NCBI GenBank assembly: GCA_041685645.1
Contig: JAWLFI010000006.1
Location: forward strand, 1-35,366
Reading direction: 5' to 3'
Length of the DNA stretch: 35,366 nt
Source of the DNA: JAWLFI01 sp041685645
Lineage (GTDB): Bacteria; Bacteroidota; Bacteroidia; Chitinophagales; Saprospiraceae
In this document: positions 1 to 8,151 of the stretch, one piece after another
Position numbering within the stretch: position 1 is the stretch's first letter
Layout: the number at the start of each line of letters is the position of its first letter
Position numbers and translations under genes: made by a program
The notes under the pieces: model-generated
Told to the model about the DNA's origin: nothing
Seen by the model: the letters and a program-made list of their open reading frames with translations, nothing else
The model's database searches: none

Positions 1-274
1 AATGCCGCCAAAGGCGGTACTTCATTTTTCACCTTGCACTTGTTGGACACATTTTTTTCGCTCAGGTAGATTGAATTCGTAGAATCTCCAAGATCCTTCC
101 CGCTACCCGCGAACGCAATTCCGCTCTGCGCGCCGCTATCACTGGTGATGGGTCCGGATTCCATTGCTGCACCGAGCGGTTAAAGAAAAAACATCTAAGA
201 AAAGAGCGCCAAGGACCGGGCTGCCCTGCGCGCTGCCAACCCTATGATGGCAAAGCCATCATGCTCCGGGCATT

Positions 275-420
275 GAATGGTGAAACGCCATCGGTCCCCG
301 CGAAATGGAGCGTGCGCCGTGTAATCGGCGTAAATGACTTGTTGTCTGAGCCCGTGCACCGCACGGGCGAGTTAATTCATTTAGCGGAATGAGCGGCTAG
401 GACCGATCGGAGAGCCATTC
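275..420. repeat. Large stem-loop with nested GC-rich hairpin
   Basis: Read directly from the sequence: GAATGG at 275-280 pairs with CCATTC at 415-420, and inside it ATCGGTCC at 290-297 pairs with GGACCGAT at 400-407. The enclosed loop contains the perfect hairpin GCCCGTGC-ACC-GCACGGGC at 350-368. The arrangement suggests one folded unit about 146 bases long. It could be a structured RNA, a terminator complex, or a non-autonomous repeat. No class is assigned. Confidence 0.5.
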
Positions 421-423
421 ACA

Positions 424-482
424 GCCCGAAGACTTTTTGGTTACTTTTTGGTCTTCAAAAAGTAACAATGAAAAAAGTGGGC
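424..482. repeat. Nested inverted repeat (ACTTTTT/GTTACTTTTTG type)
   Basis: A three-layer perfect inverted repeat is visible. GCCC (424-427) pairs with GGGC (479-482); ACTTTTT (432-438) with AAAAAGT (472-478); and GTTACTTTTTG (440-450) with CAAAAAGTAAC (456-466), leaving a five-base loop. From memory, similar ACTTTTTGGTTACTTTTTG sequences recur between genes in Bacteroidota genomes, so this is probably a dispersed repeat rather than a one-off terminator. It sits four bases after the large stem-loop at 275-420. Confidence 0.6.
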
Positions 483-620
483 GTGCAAGAGCGCAGGCCT
501 AGTCAGAGCGGCAGAATGGTCCTCCACTTATTTTCTGAATTAGGATTTACAGGATGAATGAATGATGGGATGAACGGTGGTGTGGTTGAAAAGAAAGGTC
601 CATTCCAGACCGCTATATTC

Positions 621-781
621 TTCCCACCCATCGATTTGCGGTAGCGATGGGAAGGGAGCCACGCCGCAGGCGGTGGCTGTCCGAGCCATCTTTGATGGTG
701 AAGGACGGAACCCCTGGACGTAGCGACCTGAGGGGCCTGAAAGGACCCTCAGGGACCGCCCAAAACATTAAAAAAGAAAAC
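621..781 (-). repeat. GC-rich multi-hairpin intergenic element, copy A
   Basis: Read on the minus strand, the element begins six bases after the flotillin stop codon. It starts with a T-rich head and AATGTTTTGGGCG (781 down to about 755), followed by a perfect 8-bp stem CCTGAGGG/CCCTCAGG (727-734 with 746-753), CGCTACG, and GGGGTTCCGTCC. Further hairpins follow: CCATC-TTT-GATGG (686-698), a bulged stem at 658-677, and CCCATCG/CGATGGG (627-633 with 645-651). Copy C shares the GGGGTTCCGT phrase; copy B shares CGCTACG. The position just past a stop suggests a 3' UTR or terminator-like role, but the T tract precedes the stem, unlike a classical terminator. Confidence 0.6.
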
Positions 782-787
782 ACCTAT

Positions 788-2287
788 CTAATCATCTGAT
801 GATTTGGAACCATCGGATGTAGGGGGCGCCTGTTTTTTGGCGAGATATTCGGGGAGAGAGAGGCCGGCCTGATCCATGAAGTCGCTCAATGGGGGGATGG
901 ACTTGAACATGCCGTTGACGAAACCGCTGATATTCGATCCGTCGCCACCATCAAAAACCGTGACCTTGTCAAACTTGACATTCTGTATCGCTTTGGCCTG
1001 AATGCGCGCCAGCTCTTCAATCTTATCGACCATGAGCAGCCCAACGGCTGCCTGAGCATCGTTATTAGCTGCTGCGACAACTTCGGCAAAACCCTTGGCC
1101 TGAGCGTCGAGCACTTTTTTAATTCCTTCTGCCTCGGCATTATAATGGAAGAGAATGGCATCCGCCTCTCCTTGTGCTACTTTGCGCTGGCTTTCTGCTT
1201 CGGCCTCCGCCTCGAGAATTCTCTTTTCCTTTTCGATTTTGGCCTGAACCACTTCCTCGGCCCGTCGCGCGGCCAATTCTCGTTCCGCCTTTGCCAACTC
1301 GGCTTCTTTCTGCGCTATATAGGCCTCGCGTTCCGCCTCGGCTTTGGTCGTTTGCTCTGCCACATCGGCGCGCTTATTTGCATTCGCCTGGCGCTCGCGG
1401 CGCTCCGCATCGGAATCCGCAATTTCTATATCTGCCAGGTTCTTTCCCTTGATGGCCTGACTGCGCGCATTGGCTTCTCCAATCTCCGCCTTAGAATTTT
1501 CATCGGCAACGGACGTCCGCTTCTCCTGATCCGCTCTTGCCTGTCCGATGGCTCCCTTGCGCTCTTCGTCTGCGACTTCTACTTTGGCTGCATTGATGGC
1601 TTCCGAAGAAGCTTTTTTACCCAGCGCCTCAATGTATCCCGAGTCATCCTGAATATCTGTGACATTCACATTGATCAGCGTCAGTCCAATTTTCTTTAAC
1701 TCCGTCTCCACATTATTCATCACGGAACTCAAAAACTTGTCGCGATCCGCATTGATTTCTTCGATATCCATGGTCGCTACGACTAAACGCAATTGTCCGA
1801 AAATAATATCCTTGGCGATATCTTTTATCTCAGCTTCTGACTTTCCCAGCAGTCTTTCGGCCGCGGTCTGCATAGTTCCTTCGTGATTGGAAATGGCGAT
1901 GGTGAATCTCGAGGGCACATTCACTCGAATATTTTGCTTACTCAGCGCATTCTCCAGATTCACATCGATATTGATGGGCGACAAGTCCATATATTGATAG
2001 TCCTGCAGCACCGGAATGATGAAGGCCGCTCCCCCGTGAATACATCGAGCGCTTCCTTTCCCCGTATTACCGTAAATGACAAGCACCTGATCGGAGGGGC
2101 ATCGCTTGTATCGCGAGATAAAAAACAAAAGGAGTAGTACGAAGAGCACGATAATCAATAGAGCCGGCAAAAATATCGACCCGCTATCGCCCGAGAGCCA
2201 TCCATCGGACTGCGCCGAGAGCTGTAAGGGGTAAAAAAAGACAGCGAGGAGTGAACTCAGGGACAAAAACTTATACCGTTTCTTCAT
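788..2287 (-). CDS. Flotillin family protein (SPFH domain)
   Basis: A 499-residue flotillin-like membrane scaffold protein. Residues 1-26 resemble a signal peptide ending in LSAQS, and a strong transmembrane segment follows at about 37-58. An SPFH (band 7) domain covers about 60-250. A long Ala/Glu/Lys-rich coiled coil covers about 235-400, and the C-terminal part resembles bacterial FloT/YuaG. Flotillins form membrane-associated oligomers that organise lipid and protein microdomains (family knowledge). Its start overlaps the end of the NfeD-like gene by 17 bases, which indicates co-expression; the pair matches the YuaF-YuaG arrangement of Bacillus. The presence of both a signal-like N-terminus and a transmembrane segment is somewhat unusual. 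Confidence 0.93.
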   Translation of the reverse strand: MKKRYKFLSLSSLLAVFFYPLQLSAQSDGWLSGDSGSIFLPALLIIVLFVLLLLFFISRYKRCPSDQVLVIYGNTGKGSARCIHGGAAFIIPVLQDYQYMDLSPINIDVNLENALSKQNIRVNVPSRFTIAISNHEGTMQTAAERLLGKSEAEIKDIAKDIIFGQLRLVVATMDIEEINADRDKFLSSVMNNVETELKKIGLTLINVNVTDIQDDSGYIEALGKKASSEAINAAKVEVADEERKGAIGQARADQEKRTSVADENSKAEIGEANARSQAIKGKNLADIEIADSDAERRERQANANKRADVAEQTTKAEAEREAYIAQKEAELAKAERELAARRAEEVVQAKIEKEKRILEAEAEAESQRKVAQGEADAILFHYNAEAEGIKKVLDAQAKGFAEVVAAANNDAQAAVGLLMVDKIEELARIQAKAIQNVKFDKVTVFDGGDGSNISGFVNGMFKSIPPLSDFMDQAGLSLPEYLAKKQAPPTSDGSKSSDD

Positions 2288-2825
2288 GTTGAGAGGGTTT
2301 TAATGCTTGTAATGGGCGGACGACGACGTGGTCTTCCTTATAATCTACGACTTCTATATCTTCTAAAAATGGGAGGGCTTCTCCCGTGGCGGAAATGGCA
2401 TTGACTTCTCTATCTCTGCCATCGATGGGCAAAATCACCCGACCGCTACCGCCTTCCGGAATGGGCACGTACACATATCCCTTTTGATCCTGCGTTTCAC
2501 TCATATACCAATTGCCCTCTTCCTGGCGCTTCCACAAAAATTTCAAGGCCGCCGACATCAACCACACGGCAATCAGCCCCGCCAGCAATCCCAGCAACAC
2601 GGCCCATATCCACGTCCAGGGACTATTGATCGCCACCGCACGCACCGTCCAGGCAGCCACCGCCACAAAAATCAAAATCGACTTCACCACACCGAGCCCG
2701 CCACTATCTACGTCGGCATCGACATCGGCATCTCCCCCCAACGTAATCGACAGGACGAGCAGGACAACCACGATACTCGCGCAGATGGCTCCCAGCCAAA
2801 ATAAATAAGGAAGATAATATTCCAT
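2271..2825 (-). CDS. NfeD/YuaF-like membrane protein with OB-fold, flotillin partner
   Basis: A 184-residue protein with three hydrophobic segments (about 5-30, 46-68 and 70-97) and a soluble C-terminal part (about 105-170) consistent with the OB-fold of NfeD-like proteins. An acidic loop DADVDADVD lies between the first two segments. NfeD-like proteins are commonly encoded beside SPFH proteins and are thought to work with them at the membrane (family knowledge). Here the stop codon lies inside the start of the flotillin gene, giving an operon of two. The ATG is preceded by an A/T-rich stretch; a partial -7-like element CAATAATA (plus strand, 2843-2850) is the only promoter hint. Exact function is unknown. 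Confidence 0.82.
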   Translation of the reverse strand: MEYYLPYLFWLGAICASIVVVLLVLSITLGGDADVDADVDSGGLGVVKSILIFVAVAAWTVRAVAINSPWTWIWAVLLGLLAGLIAVWLMSAALKFLWKRQEEGNWYMSETQDQKGYVYVPIPEGGSGRVILPIDGRDREVNAISATGEALPFLEDIEVVDYKEDHVVVRPLQALKPSQHEETV

Positions 2826-2866
2826 AAAAATGTAAGTCTCGACAATAATAACCCCGTCCGGGAGAG

Positions 2867-3133
2867 ATTAGTTTCTTTTTCACTGAGATTTCCGCAATTT
2901 TTTGGGGCCTCCCATCCGCCGATTGGCGGATGGGCGCTACGCTTCGCCACTCGTTCAGATTTTTCCCCTTCATCCCCCCGCCAACAAGTTGGGGGGATTC
3001 CGGGGCTTCACTCGGCCCCGCCCCTGACGGTGCGGGTCGCCCTCTCTTCGTTCGGGCCGGCTGCGCATCGCTAGTCCGGCGGTTCTGCTCCTCTTTCTAT
3101 CCGATCAGAGCGGCTGATTTATTAGTTTCTTTT
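2867..3133 (+). repeat. GC-rich multi-hairpin element, copy B, flanked by 13-bp direct repeats
   Basis: This fills most of the 363-base gap between the divergent nfeD-like and dnaE genes. The head AATTTTTTGGGGCCT (2896-2910) is followed by a perfect 10-bp stem CCCATCCGCC-GATT-GGCGGATGGG (2911-2934) and CGCTACG. Next come CCCCCC/GGGGGG around GCCAACAAGTT, and TCCGGGGCTTCACTCGG, which aligns with copy C read on its minus strand. The 13-bp sequence ATTAGTTTCTTTT occurs at 2867-2879 and again at 3121-3133, bracketing the GC-rich core. An ORF through the core has repeat-like composition and is not a gene. Confidence 0.6.
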
Positions 3134-3147
3134 CGATTAGACTATTT

Positions 3148-3178
3148 TTTAATCACTAATTTTATATATTTGATTAAA
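3148..3178 (+). promoter_or_regulatory. Candidate operator and -7 element of dnaE
   Basis: TATATTTG at 3165-3172 matches the Bacteroidota -7 consensus TAnnTTTG exactly; no clear TTTG is seen at the -33 distance. A perfect inverted repeat, TTTAATCA (3148-3155) and TGATTAAA (3171-3178) with a 15-base spacer, overlaps this element and ends ten bases before the dnaE ATG. A protein bound to the palindrome would cover the promoter, so repression is the simplest reading. The regulator is unknown. Confidence 0.42.
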
Positions 3179-3188
3179 TTTTAGTCAC

Positions 3189-6131
3189 ATGCACATCAAT
3201 ACACATTCGCACTTTTCACTGGGCTACGGAACGGAGTCGCCCGAGCAGCTCGTACGCTCCGCAGAGCAGCACGGTTTTCGCCGATTGGCCCTAACCGACA
3301 TCAACAATACATCAGGAGCCTTTCCCTTTTACCGCGCCTGTAAGGCCCGGGGGATAGCTCCGGTCCTCGGCATAGAATTTCGGCAGGACGGCGCCTTCTA
3401 CTACATCGGCATCGCCCAAAATGAAGCGGGCTGGAAGGCACTCTGTGCATTGGAGACAGAGCATTCGGCCAGCGGTCAATTGCCCCGCATCGCGCCCGCA
3501 CTGGATCAGGTGTATTTTATCTACCGCGAGACAGTAAAAGCACCGGAAGCGTTTAGAAGTAACGAGTTTCTCGGTCTGCGTCCCGCAGAGGTACATCGAA
3601 TCCTACAGACGGAATGGAAGCACCACAAGGAGCGGCTCATAGCCTTTGAGTCCATTTTCTTCGCCACAGAAGCCGACTACCGCCTGCACCGCTTGTTGCG
3701 CTGCGTAGATCAAAATCTCATCATCAGCCGACTGCGGGCAGAGCAGTGCGCGCCCGCCTCCTCGCACTGGCGCAGTGCCGCTCAGGTTCAGCAGCACTGG
3801 ATCACTTATCCGCAACTTTTGCTGCGTGCCGAAGCGCTGTTGGAAAGCTGCGAAATCGAGCTGAGCGTCGGGAAGCACAACAATCGGCAATGCTTCACGC
3901 AAAGCACGACGGAAGACATCCAATTGCTGCGCAAATTGGCTTACAGCGGCTGCATGCGCCGCTACGGCGGGGAGGACACCAAAGCCTGGGCGCGCCTGGA
4001 ACAGGAACTGGCCGTCATCGAGCGAATGGAGTTTCCGGCCTACTTTCTGATCACCTGGGATATCGTGCGCTACGCGCAGTCGATGGGATACCACCACATC
4101 GGCCGGGGCAGTGGAGCCAATTCCATTGTAGCCTATTGCATGTATATCACCGATGTAGATCCCATGGCCTTAGACTTGTACTTCGAGCGCTTCATCAACC
4201 CCCACCGGGCGTCTCCGCCGGACTTTGACATTGATTTTTCGTGGGATGAGCGCGACGATGTAACGGACTATGTTTTCAAGCGCTACGGCGCGGAGTACAC
4301 GGCACTGCTCGCCACCTACAATACCTACAAAGCGCGCTCCATCATCCGGGAACTGGGCAAAGTAGTGGGTCTGCCCAAAGACGATATAGACCGGGTCATC
4401 ACTCACCCTCAAGACAAAGGGCATCATCCCTATGCACAAATTATTCAGAACTATGGGCAGCGACTCGAGGGCATGCCTCATTACCTGTCCATTCACGCCG
4501 GCGGCATTCTCATTGGAGAGCGCTCGCTGCACCATCACACGGCACTCAAGCACATGCCCAAGGGCTTTCCCATCACGCATTTTGATATGTACACGGCCGA
4601 GGACCTGGCCTTTCACAAATTCGACATTTTGAGTCAACGCGGTCTGGGACACATCAAATCGGCCGTACAGCTGGTGCGAGAAACTCAGGGCAAGGCCATT
4701 GACATTCACAATATCAGTCGCATCGTAGAAGACCCTCAGGTCAAGGCGCAACTGGCCGATGGATCCTGCATCGGTTGTTTTTACATCGAATCACCCGCCA
4801 TGCGCGGATTGTTGCACAAATTATCCTGCGACAACTACAAGCATTTGGTAGCGGCGAGCTCGATCATCCGTCCGGGCGTAGCGCAGTCGGGGATGATGCG
4901 CGCCTACATCGAGCGAACGCATCAACCGGAAGATGTCGAGTATATCCATCCGGTATTTGAGCAGCACCTGAAAGAGACTTACGGCATCATGGTGTATCAG
5001 GAAGACGTGATGAAAATCGTACATCACTTTGCCGGTCTGGACCTGGACGAGTCTGACATACTGCGGCGCATCATGAGTGGGAAGCGCAAGTCGGGCGACA
5101 CTTTTGAGCAGTTGCGCGAAAAATACTTTCGCAATTGTGCCGCCCGCGGCTATTCGAAAGAACTGAGCGAAGAGGTGTGGCGACAAATCGAGAGTTTCAG
5201 CGGCTATTCGTTTTGCAAGGCCCACTCGGCGAGTTTTGCTGTGGAGTCCTTTCAAAGTTTGTATTTGAAGGCCCACTATCCGTTAGAATTTATCGTCGGA
5301 GTGATTAATAATTTTGGCGGATTTTATCGCACGGAGATCTACGTCCATGAAGCGCGCATGATGGGCGCGGAGATTCACGCGCCCTGCGTCAATCACAGCA
5401 GGCTACTCACTCATCTTTACGGAAAGGAGATCTACCTGGGATTCATCCACCTCAAGAGCTTGGATCGCGCGGCGGCACAGCGAATAGAGAAGGAGCGCGA
5501 GCGAGCCGGTGAGTATAAAGATTTAGCTGACTTTTTGCATCGCGTAGAGATCGGGAAAGAGTCCGCCCAAATTTTAGTTCGGATTGGAGCTTTTCGCTTT
5601 ACGGGCAAAACCAAATGCGCCCTATTGTGGGAGTTGCAGGGCATCTATCAGACGCAGCGAGCGACGCGCGGGCAGCCGCTGCTTTTCCAGTCTCCGGTGA
5701 GCGAGTATCAACTCCCCGATCTTCAACAGACCGCTTACGAAGAGGCCATGGACGAGATAGAGTTGCTGGGATTCCCGCTTTGTTCTCCCTTTGACTTGGT
5801 GAGTGAGTCGCTACCGGCAGTCCGGGCCGCAGAGCTATCGAAGTACAAAGGGCAAACCGTAGAAATTGCCGGATACTTTGTGACGACGAAGCCGGTGCGC
5901 ACTGTAAACGGCAAGCGCATGGGTTTTGGGTGCTGGCTGGATCGCTTCGGAGATTTTTTCGATACCACGCATTTCCCCCGCGTGCATGCTCAGTACCCCA
6001 TTCGCGGCATGGGCTGTTATGTGATTCGGGGGCGGGTGGTAGAGGATTTTGGGCTGTTTAGCCTGGACGTGACTTCACTGAGAAAACTCCGGCGACAAAG
6101 CCAGGAACATCCCATGGAGTTGCCCGCATGA
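3189..6131 (+). CDS. dnaE: DNA polymerase III alpha subunit, short (secondary) DnaE
   Basis: A 980-residue C-family DNA polymerase. An N-terminal PHP domain is followed by the polymerase core with the aspartate motif PDFDIDF (D345, D347, D349) and a third aspartate in KFDIL (D479), then helix-hairpin-helix and a C-terminal OB-fold (about 875-965). It is clearly shorter than E. coli DnaE (1160) and than the long replicative DnaE usual in Bacteroidota, so it is probably the accessory, repair or mutagenesis-type copy. The PHP site keeps H6 and H8 but has TDINN at 36-40 where active PHP domains have TDH, so exonuclease activity is doubtful. Such short DnaE genes often sit beside a Y-family polymerase; none is present on either side here. 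The ATG at 3189 follows directly on a palindromic promoter region. Confidence 0.93.
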   Translation: MHINTHSHFSLGYGTESPEQLVRSAEQHGFRRLALTDINNTSGAFPFYRACKARGIAPVLGIEFRQDGAFYYIGIAQNEAGWKALCALETEHSASGQLPRIAPALDQVYFIYRETVKAPEAFRSNEFLGLRPAEVHRILQTEWKHHKERLIAFESIFFATEADYRLHRLLRCVDQNLIISRLRAEQCAPASSHWRSAAQVQQHWITYPQLLLRAEALLESCEIELSVGKHNNRQCFTQSTTEDIQLLRKLAYSGCMRRYGGEDTKAWARLEQELAVIERMEFPAYFLITWDIVRYAQSMGYHHIGRGSGANSIVAYCMYITDVDPMALDLYFERFINPHRASPPDFDIDFSWDERDDVTDYVFKRYGAEYTALLATYNTYKARSIIRELGKVVGLPKDDIDRVITHPQDKGHHPYAQIIQNYGQRLEGMPHYLSIHAGGILIGERSLHHHTALKHMPKGFPITHFDMYTAEDLAFHKFDILSQRGLGHIKSAVQLVRETQGKAIDIHNISRIVEDPQVKAQLADGSCIGCFYIESPAMRGLLHKLSCDNYKHLVAASSIIRPGVAQSGMMRAYIERTHQPEDVEYIHPVFEQHLKETYGIMVYQEDVMKIVHHFAGLDLDESDILRRIMSGKRKSGDTFEQLREKYFRNCAARGYSKELSEEVWRQIESFSGYSFCKAHSASFAVESFQSLYLKAHYPLEFIVGVINNFGGFYRTEIYVHEARMMGAEIHAPCVNHSRLLTHLYGKEIYLGFIHLKSLDRAAAQRIEKERERAGEYKDLADFLHRVEIGKESAQILVRIGAFRFTGKTKCALLWELQGIYQTQRATRGQPLLFQSPVSEYQLPDLQQTAYEEAMDEIELLGFPLCSPFDLVSESLPAVRAAELSKYKGQTVEIAGYFVTTKPVRTVNGKRMGFGCWLDRFGDFFDTTHFPRVHAQYPIRGMGCYVIRGRVVEDFGLFSLDVTSLRKLRRQSQEHPMELPA

Positions 6132-6143
6132 GGGAGCGAAAGA

Positions 6144-7640
6144 TTACATCCACGACTTTTTGGTGGATTCCGCCTTGTAGAGGATGAGGTTTTGGAGTTT
6201 GTAGGCGTCTTCAATTCTCAGATATGGAATCATGAGGTTCCCGCCGGCCGTGTAGAGCCAGAGATTACCCAGATTTCGGCGGTGTTGAAAGCGCGATTGC
6301 TTGAACTCGATCGATTGAATCTTAAACCAGGGCATGATGGAAACAGAATAGGTCCAAATTCCCCGATTGATGCCAATGTGATTGCGATCCCAGGAAATGC
6401 TCCAGCTGTGATACACTTTCCTATTGATCCAATACGAGAGGGGGACCCAGATCAAAAAAAACAGAGCGTACCAGCCGAAGAGATTATAGGAAGCCAAAAC
6501 GGCGATCAGCGCGGGAATCAAGCCCCGGAACAGAGTATATCTCCAAATCATAGAGGGATGCAAGCTGAGGCCGGAGGGCTTTAGGTCAATGTCTTTAAAT
6601 ACGGATTGGATCAGTGCTTCTTTATAGTCCTCAGCACAACCCGGTATGTACAGGGTATTTTGACCTCCTTCGGAACTGCTGCTCGCTTGCTGCAAAATAA
6701 CCGTTACGAAATTCATAGCTCGCCGCACGGGGTTCGTGCTCCAGTCCAGGATTTGGATTTTTCGCAGCTGTGCCGTTTGTTCTTTTCTGCGTATCAATCC
6801 TTGTTTCAGCCGAATTTGCCGAAAGCCCATTTCCACTCTCAATTGGAAATAATTGAGAAAAACAGAACTCATACTGATGACCATAGCGATGAGAAAAACA
6901 ATGAGAACGAGAAGGAAAATAATGAGATAATCCGCTTGATTGGTCCATCCCACCAGGGTATAGGCCCAATCAAAAATATCTTCCCGGAAAATCTCCTGAG
7001 CCTGCGACAGCAAATAGGCAACGGCACCCATAATAATGCCAATAGCGCGAAAGTGATTTTGGCTCAGCCCCACTTTTAACAGCTGCCCTAAACTCAACTG
7101 GAAAAGAGGGACAAAAGACTCCTGGTCTGCCTCCTGCCCTTCGACTTGTTTCGACTCCGGCCGCAGCGAACGTTTGAGCTCCATAATATACTCGCGCAAG
7201 AGATTCGCCTCTTCGCTATCCATAGAATTGATGACAAATTCGCTATCCTTAGAACCGGCAGTGGTGACAGAAACGGAGACCGTCTTAAAAAAGCGGTGAA
7301 TGAGGTTGTCTTCGGTCTGCACATTTTGAATTCGCTCCAGGGCCACGCTACTGTGTGAGCGCCGAAAGACCCCTTGTTCGATATGCAGCTTATTCTCAGC
7401 GATGTAGAAGTAAAAGCGAAAATAGGAGATCACTGAAGTGATCAGGACTATGGAAGAAATAATCACGGTAATCAAAATATAGAACAAGGAGCCGTAATCC
7501 GGATTGCTGAAAAGAACGATGAGCAAGAAAGGCCACAGCTGACTAATCAGACGCGAAAGAGTCCTCAACAGAATGAAGATCAGTGCGTTTTTGGCTTGCC
7601 GTCGTGGCTCCCTAAAGATCTCCGTTCTACTCTTCTTCAT
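6144..7640 (-). CDS. PH domain-containing membrane protein (YdbT-like)
   Basis: A 498-residue membrane protein built from bacterial PH (bPH2, formerly DUF304) modules separated by paired transmembrane segments (about 30-75, 195-260 and 360-405). The phrases SSVALERIQNVQTEDN and RKIQILDWS fit the repeated PH motif in which an R/K-I-Q sequence follows a hydrophobic strand. The organisation matches Bacillus YdbT, whose partner YdbS is the smaller neighbouring gene; those proteins have been linked to resistance against secreted peptide antimicrobials (family knowledge). Its start overlaps the end of the upstream PH gene by 14 bases. It converges with dnaE, leaving only 12 bases between the stops. 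The specific role here is unknown. Confidence 0.85.
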   Translation of the reverse strand: MKKSRTEIFREPRRQAKNALIFILLRTLSRLISQLWPFLLIVLFSNPDYGSLFYILITVIISSIVLITSVISYFRFYFYIAENKLHIEQGVFRRSHSSVALERIQNVQTEDNLIHRFFKTVSVSVTTAGSKDSEFVINSMDSEEANLLREYIMELKRSLRPESKQVEGQEADQESFVPLFQLSLGQLLKVGLSQNHFRAIGIIMGAVAYLLSQAQEIFREDIFDWAYTLVGWTNQADYLIIFLLVLIVFLIAMVISMSSVFLNYFQLRVEMGFRQIRLKQGLIRRKEQTAQLRKIQILDWSTNPVRRAMNFVTVILQQASSSSEGGQNTLYIPGCAEDYKEALIQSVFKDIDLKPSGLSLHPSMIWRYTLFRGLIPALIAVLASYNLFGWYALFFLIWVPLSYWINRKVYHSWSISWDRNHIGINRGIWTYSVSIMPWFKIQSIEFKQSRFQHRRNLGNLWLYTAGGNLMIPYLRIEDAYKLQNLILYKAESTKKSWM

Positions 7641-8148
7641 CTAGCCCTGTTTTCACGGAAATAAACAAGCGCAGTTGTTCTGCTTGATCCGGAGCGAGAC
7701 CCGAAATATTAAGGTCAGAGGAAGCGCCTCCGGCAGTGAAAATTTGAAGCTTCCTGAGATCCAACATCTCTTCCAGCGGTCCCCGACGAATTTCCACGTG
7801 TTGAATGCGATTGTAAGGTACCGCTACCCATCGCTTCCAAATCCAACCCGATTTGTAAAGAATATCGTGTTCTCGCAATGCATATCCCTTGAATTCGTAT
7901 AACTTCCAGGCTCTCAGGAGTAAAAAAGAACTCAGGGACACCCAAATAAAAATAGCCAAAAGAAGATAAAAGAACTCCCATAATTGAATAAAAATAATGC
8001 TCAACAACATCACCAGTGCCCAGAACAAACTGCTAAATCCGGCGCCAATCATAGAAAGCAATCGGTAATTTGTAGCCAGAGGTTTGAAGGTCACCTCCTG
8101 CACCTGTGGCAAGCTATCCCAGTCAATCAGATCATTGTTGAAATCCAT
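7627..8148 (-). CDS. PH domain-containing membrane protein (YdbS-like)
   Basis: A 173-residue protein with two transmembrane segments (about 32-55 and 58-79) and one C-terminal bPH2 domain (about 85-165, with VPYNRIQHVEIRRGPLEEML and GLRKL-like features of the family). It pairs with the larger three-module protein downstream, overlapping it by 14 bases. Only three bases separate its ATG from the mfd stop codon, so it is almost certainly co-transcribed with mfd. The two PH proteins probably form one membrane complex; the substrate or partner is not evident. Confidence 0.85.
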   Translation of the reverse strand: MDFNNDLIDWDSLPQVQEVTFKPLATNYRLLSMIGAGFSSLFWALVMLLSIIFIQLWEFFYLLLAIFIWVSLSSFLLLRAWKLYEFKGYALREHDILYKSGWIWKRWVAVPYNRIQHVEIRRGPLEEMLDLRKLQIFTAGGASSDLNISGLAPDQAEQLRLFISVKTGLDEEE

Positions 8149-8151
8149 AAT

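Larger units (their letters stand above)
1..787. other. Non-coding region rich in hairpins
   Basis: I find no convincing gene here. The left edge carries a short hairpin, CCGCC-AAA-GGCGG at 5-17. The minus strand is open from an ATG at 164 to the window edge (54 codons), but its composition looks like repeat-derived sequence and no family is recognisable. The rest holds two large stem-loop structures (275-482) and a GC-rich multi-hairpin element (621-781), listed separately. A perfect hairpin ATGATGGC-AAA-GCCATCAT lies at 244-262. Between 490 and 600 I see nothing of note. Confidence 0.6.

Noticed and set aside
1..164. Minus-strand open frame from an ATG at 164 to the left edge
   Set aside because: Only 54 codons, no recognisable family, and the sequence near the edge looks like repeat-derived intergenic DNA with a GGCGG hairpin.
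1145..1699. 184-codon plus-strand ORF opposite flotillin
   Set aside because: Antisense shadow of the coiled-coil region, which has biased codon use; it has no start context and no family.
2930..3184. 84-codon ORF before dnaE
   Set aside because: Runs through the hairpin element; composition is Arg/Pro/Gly-rich as expected from GC-rich repeat DNA.
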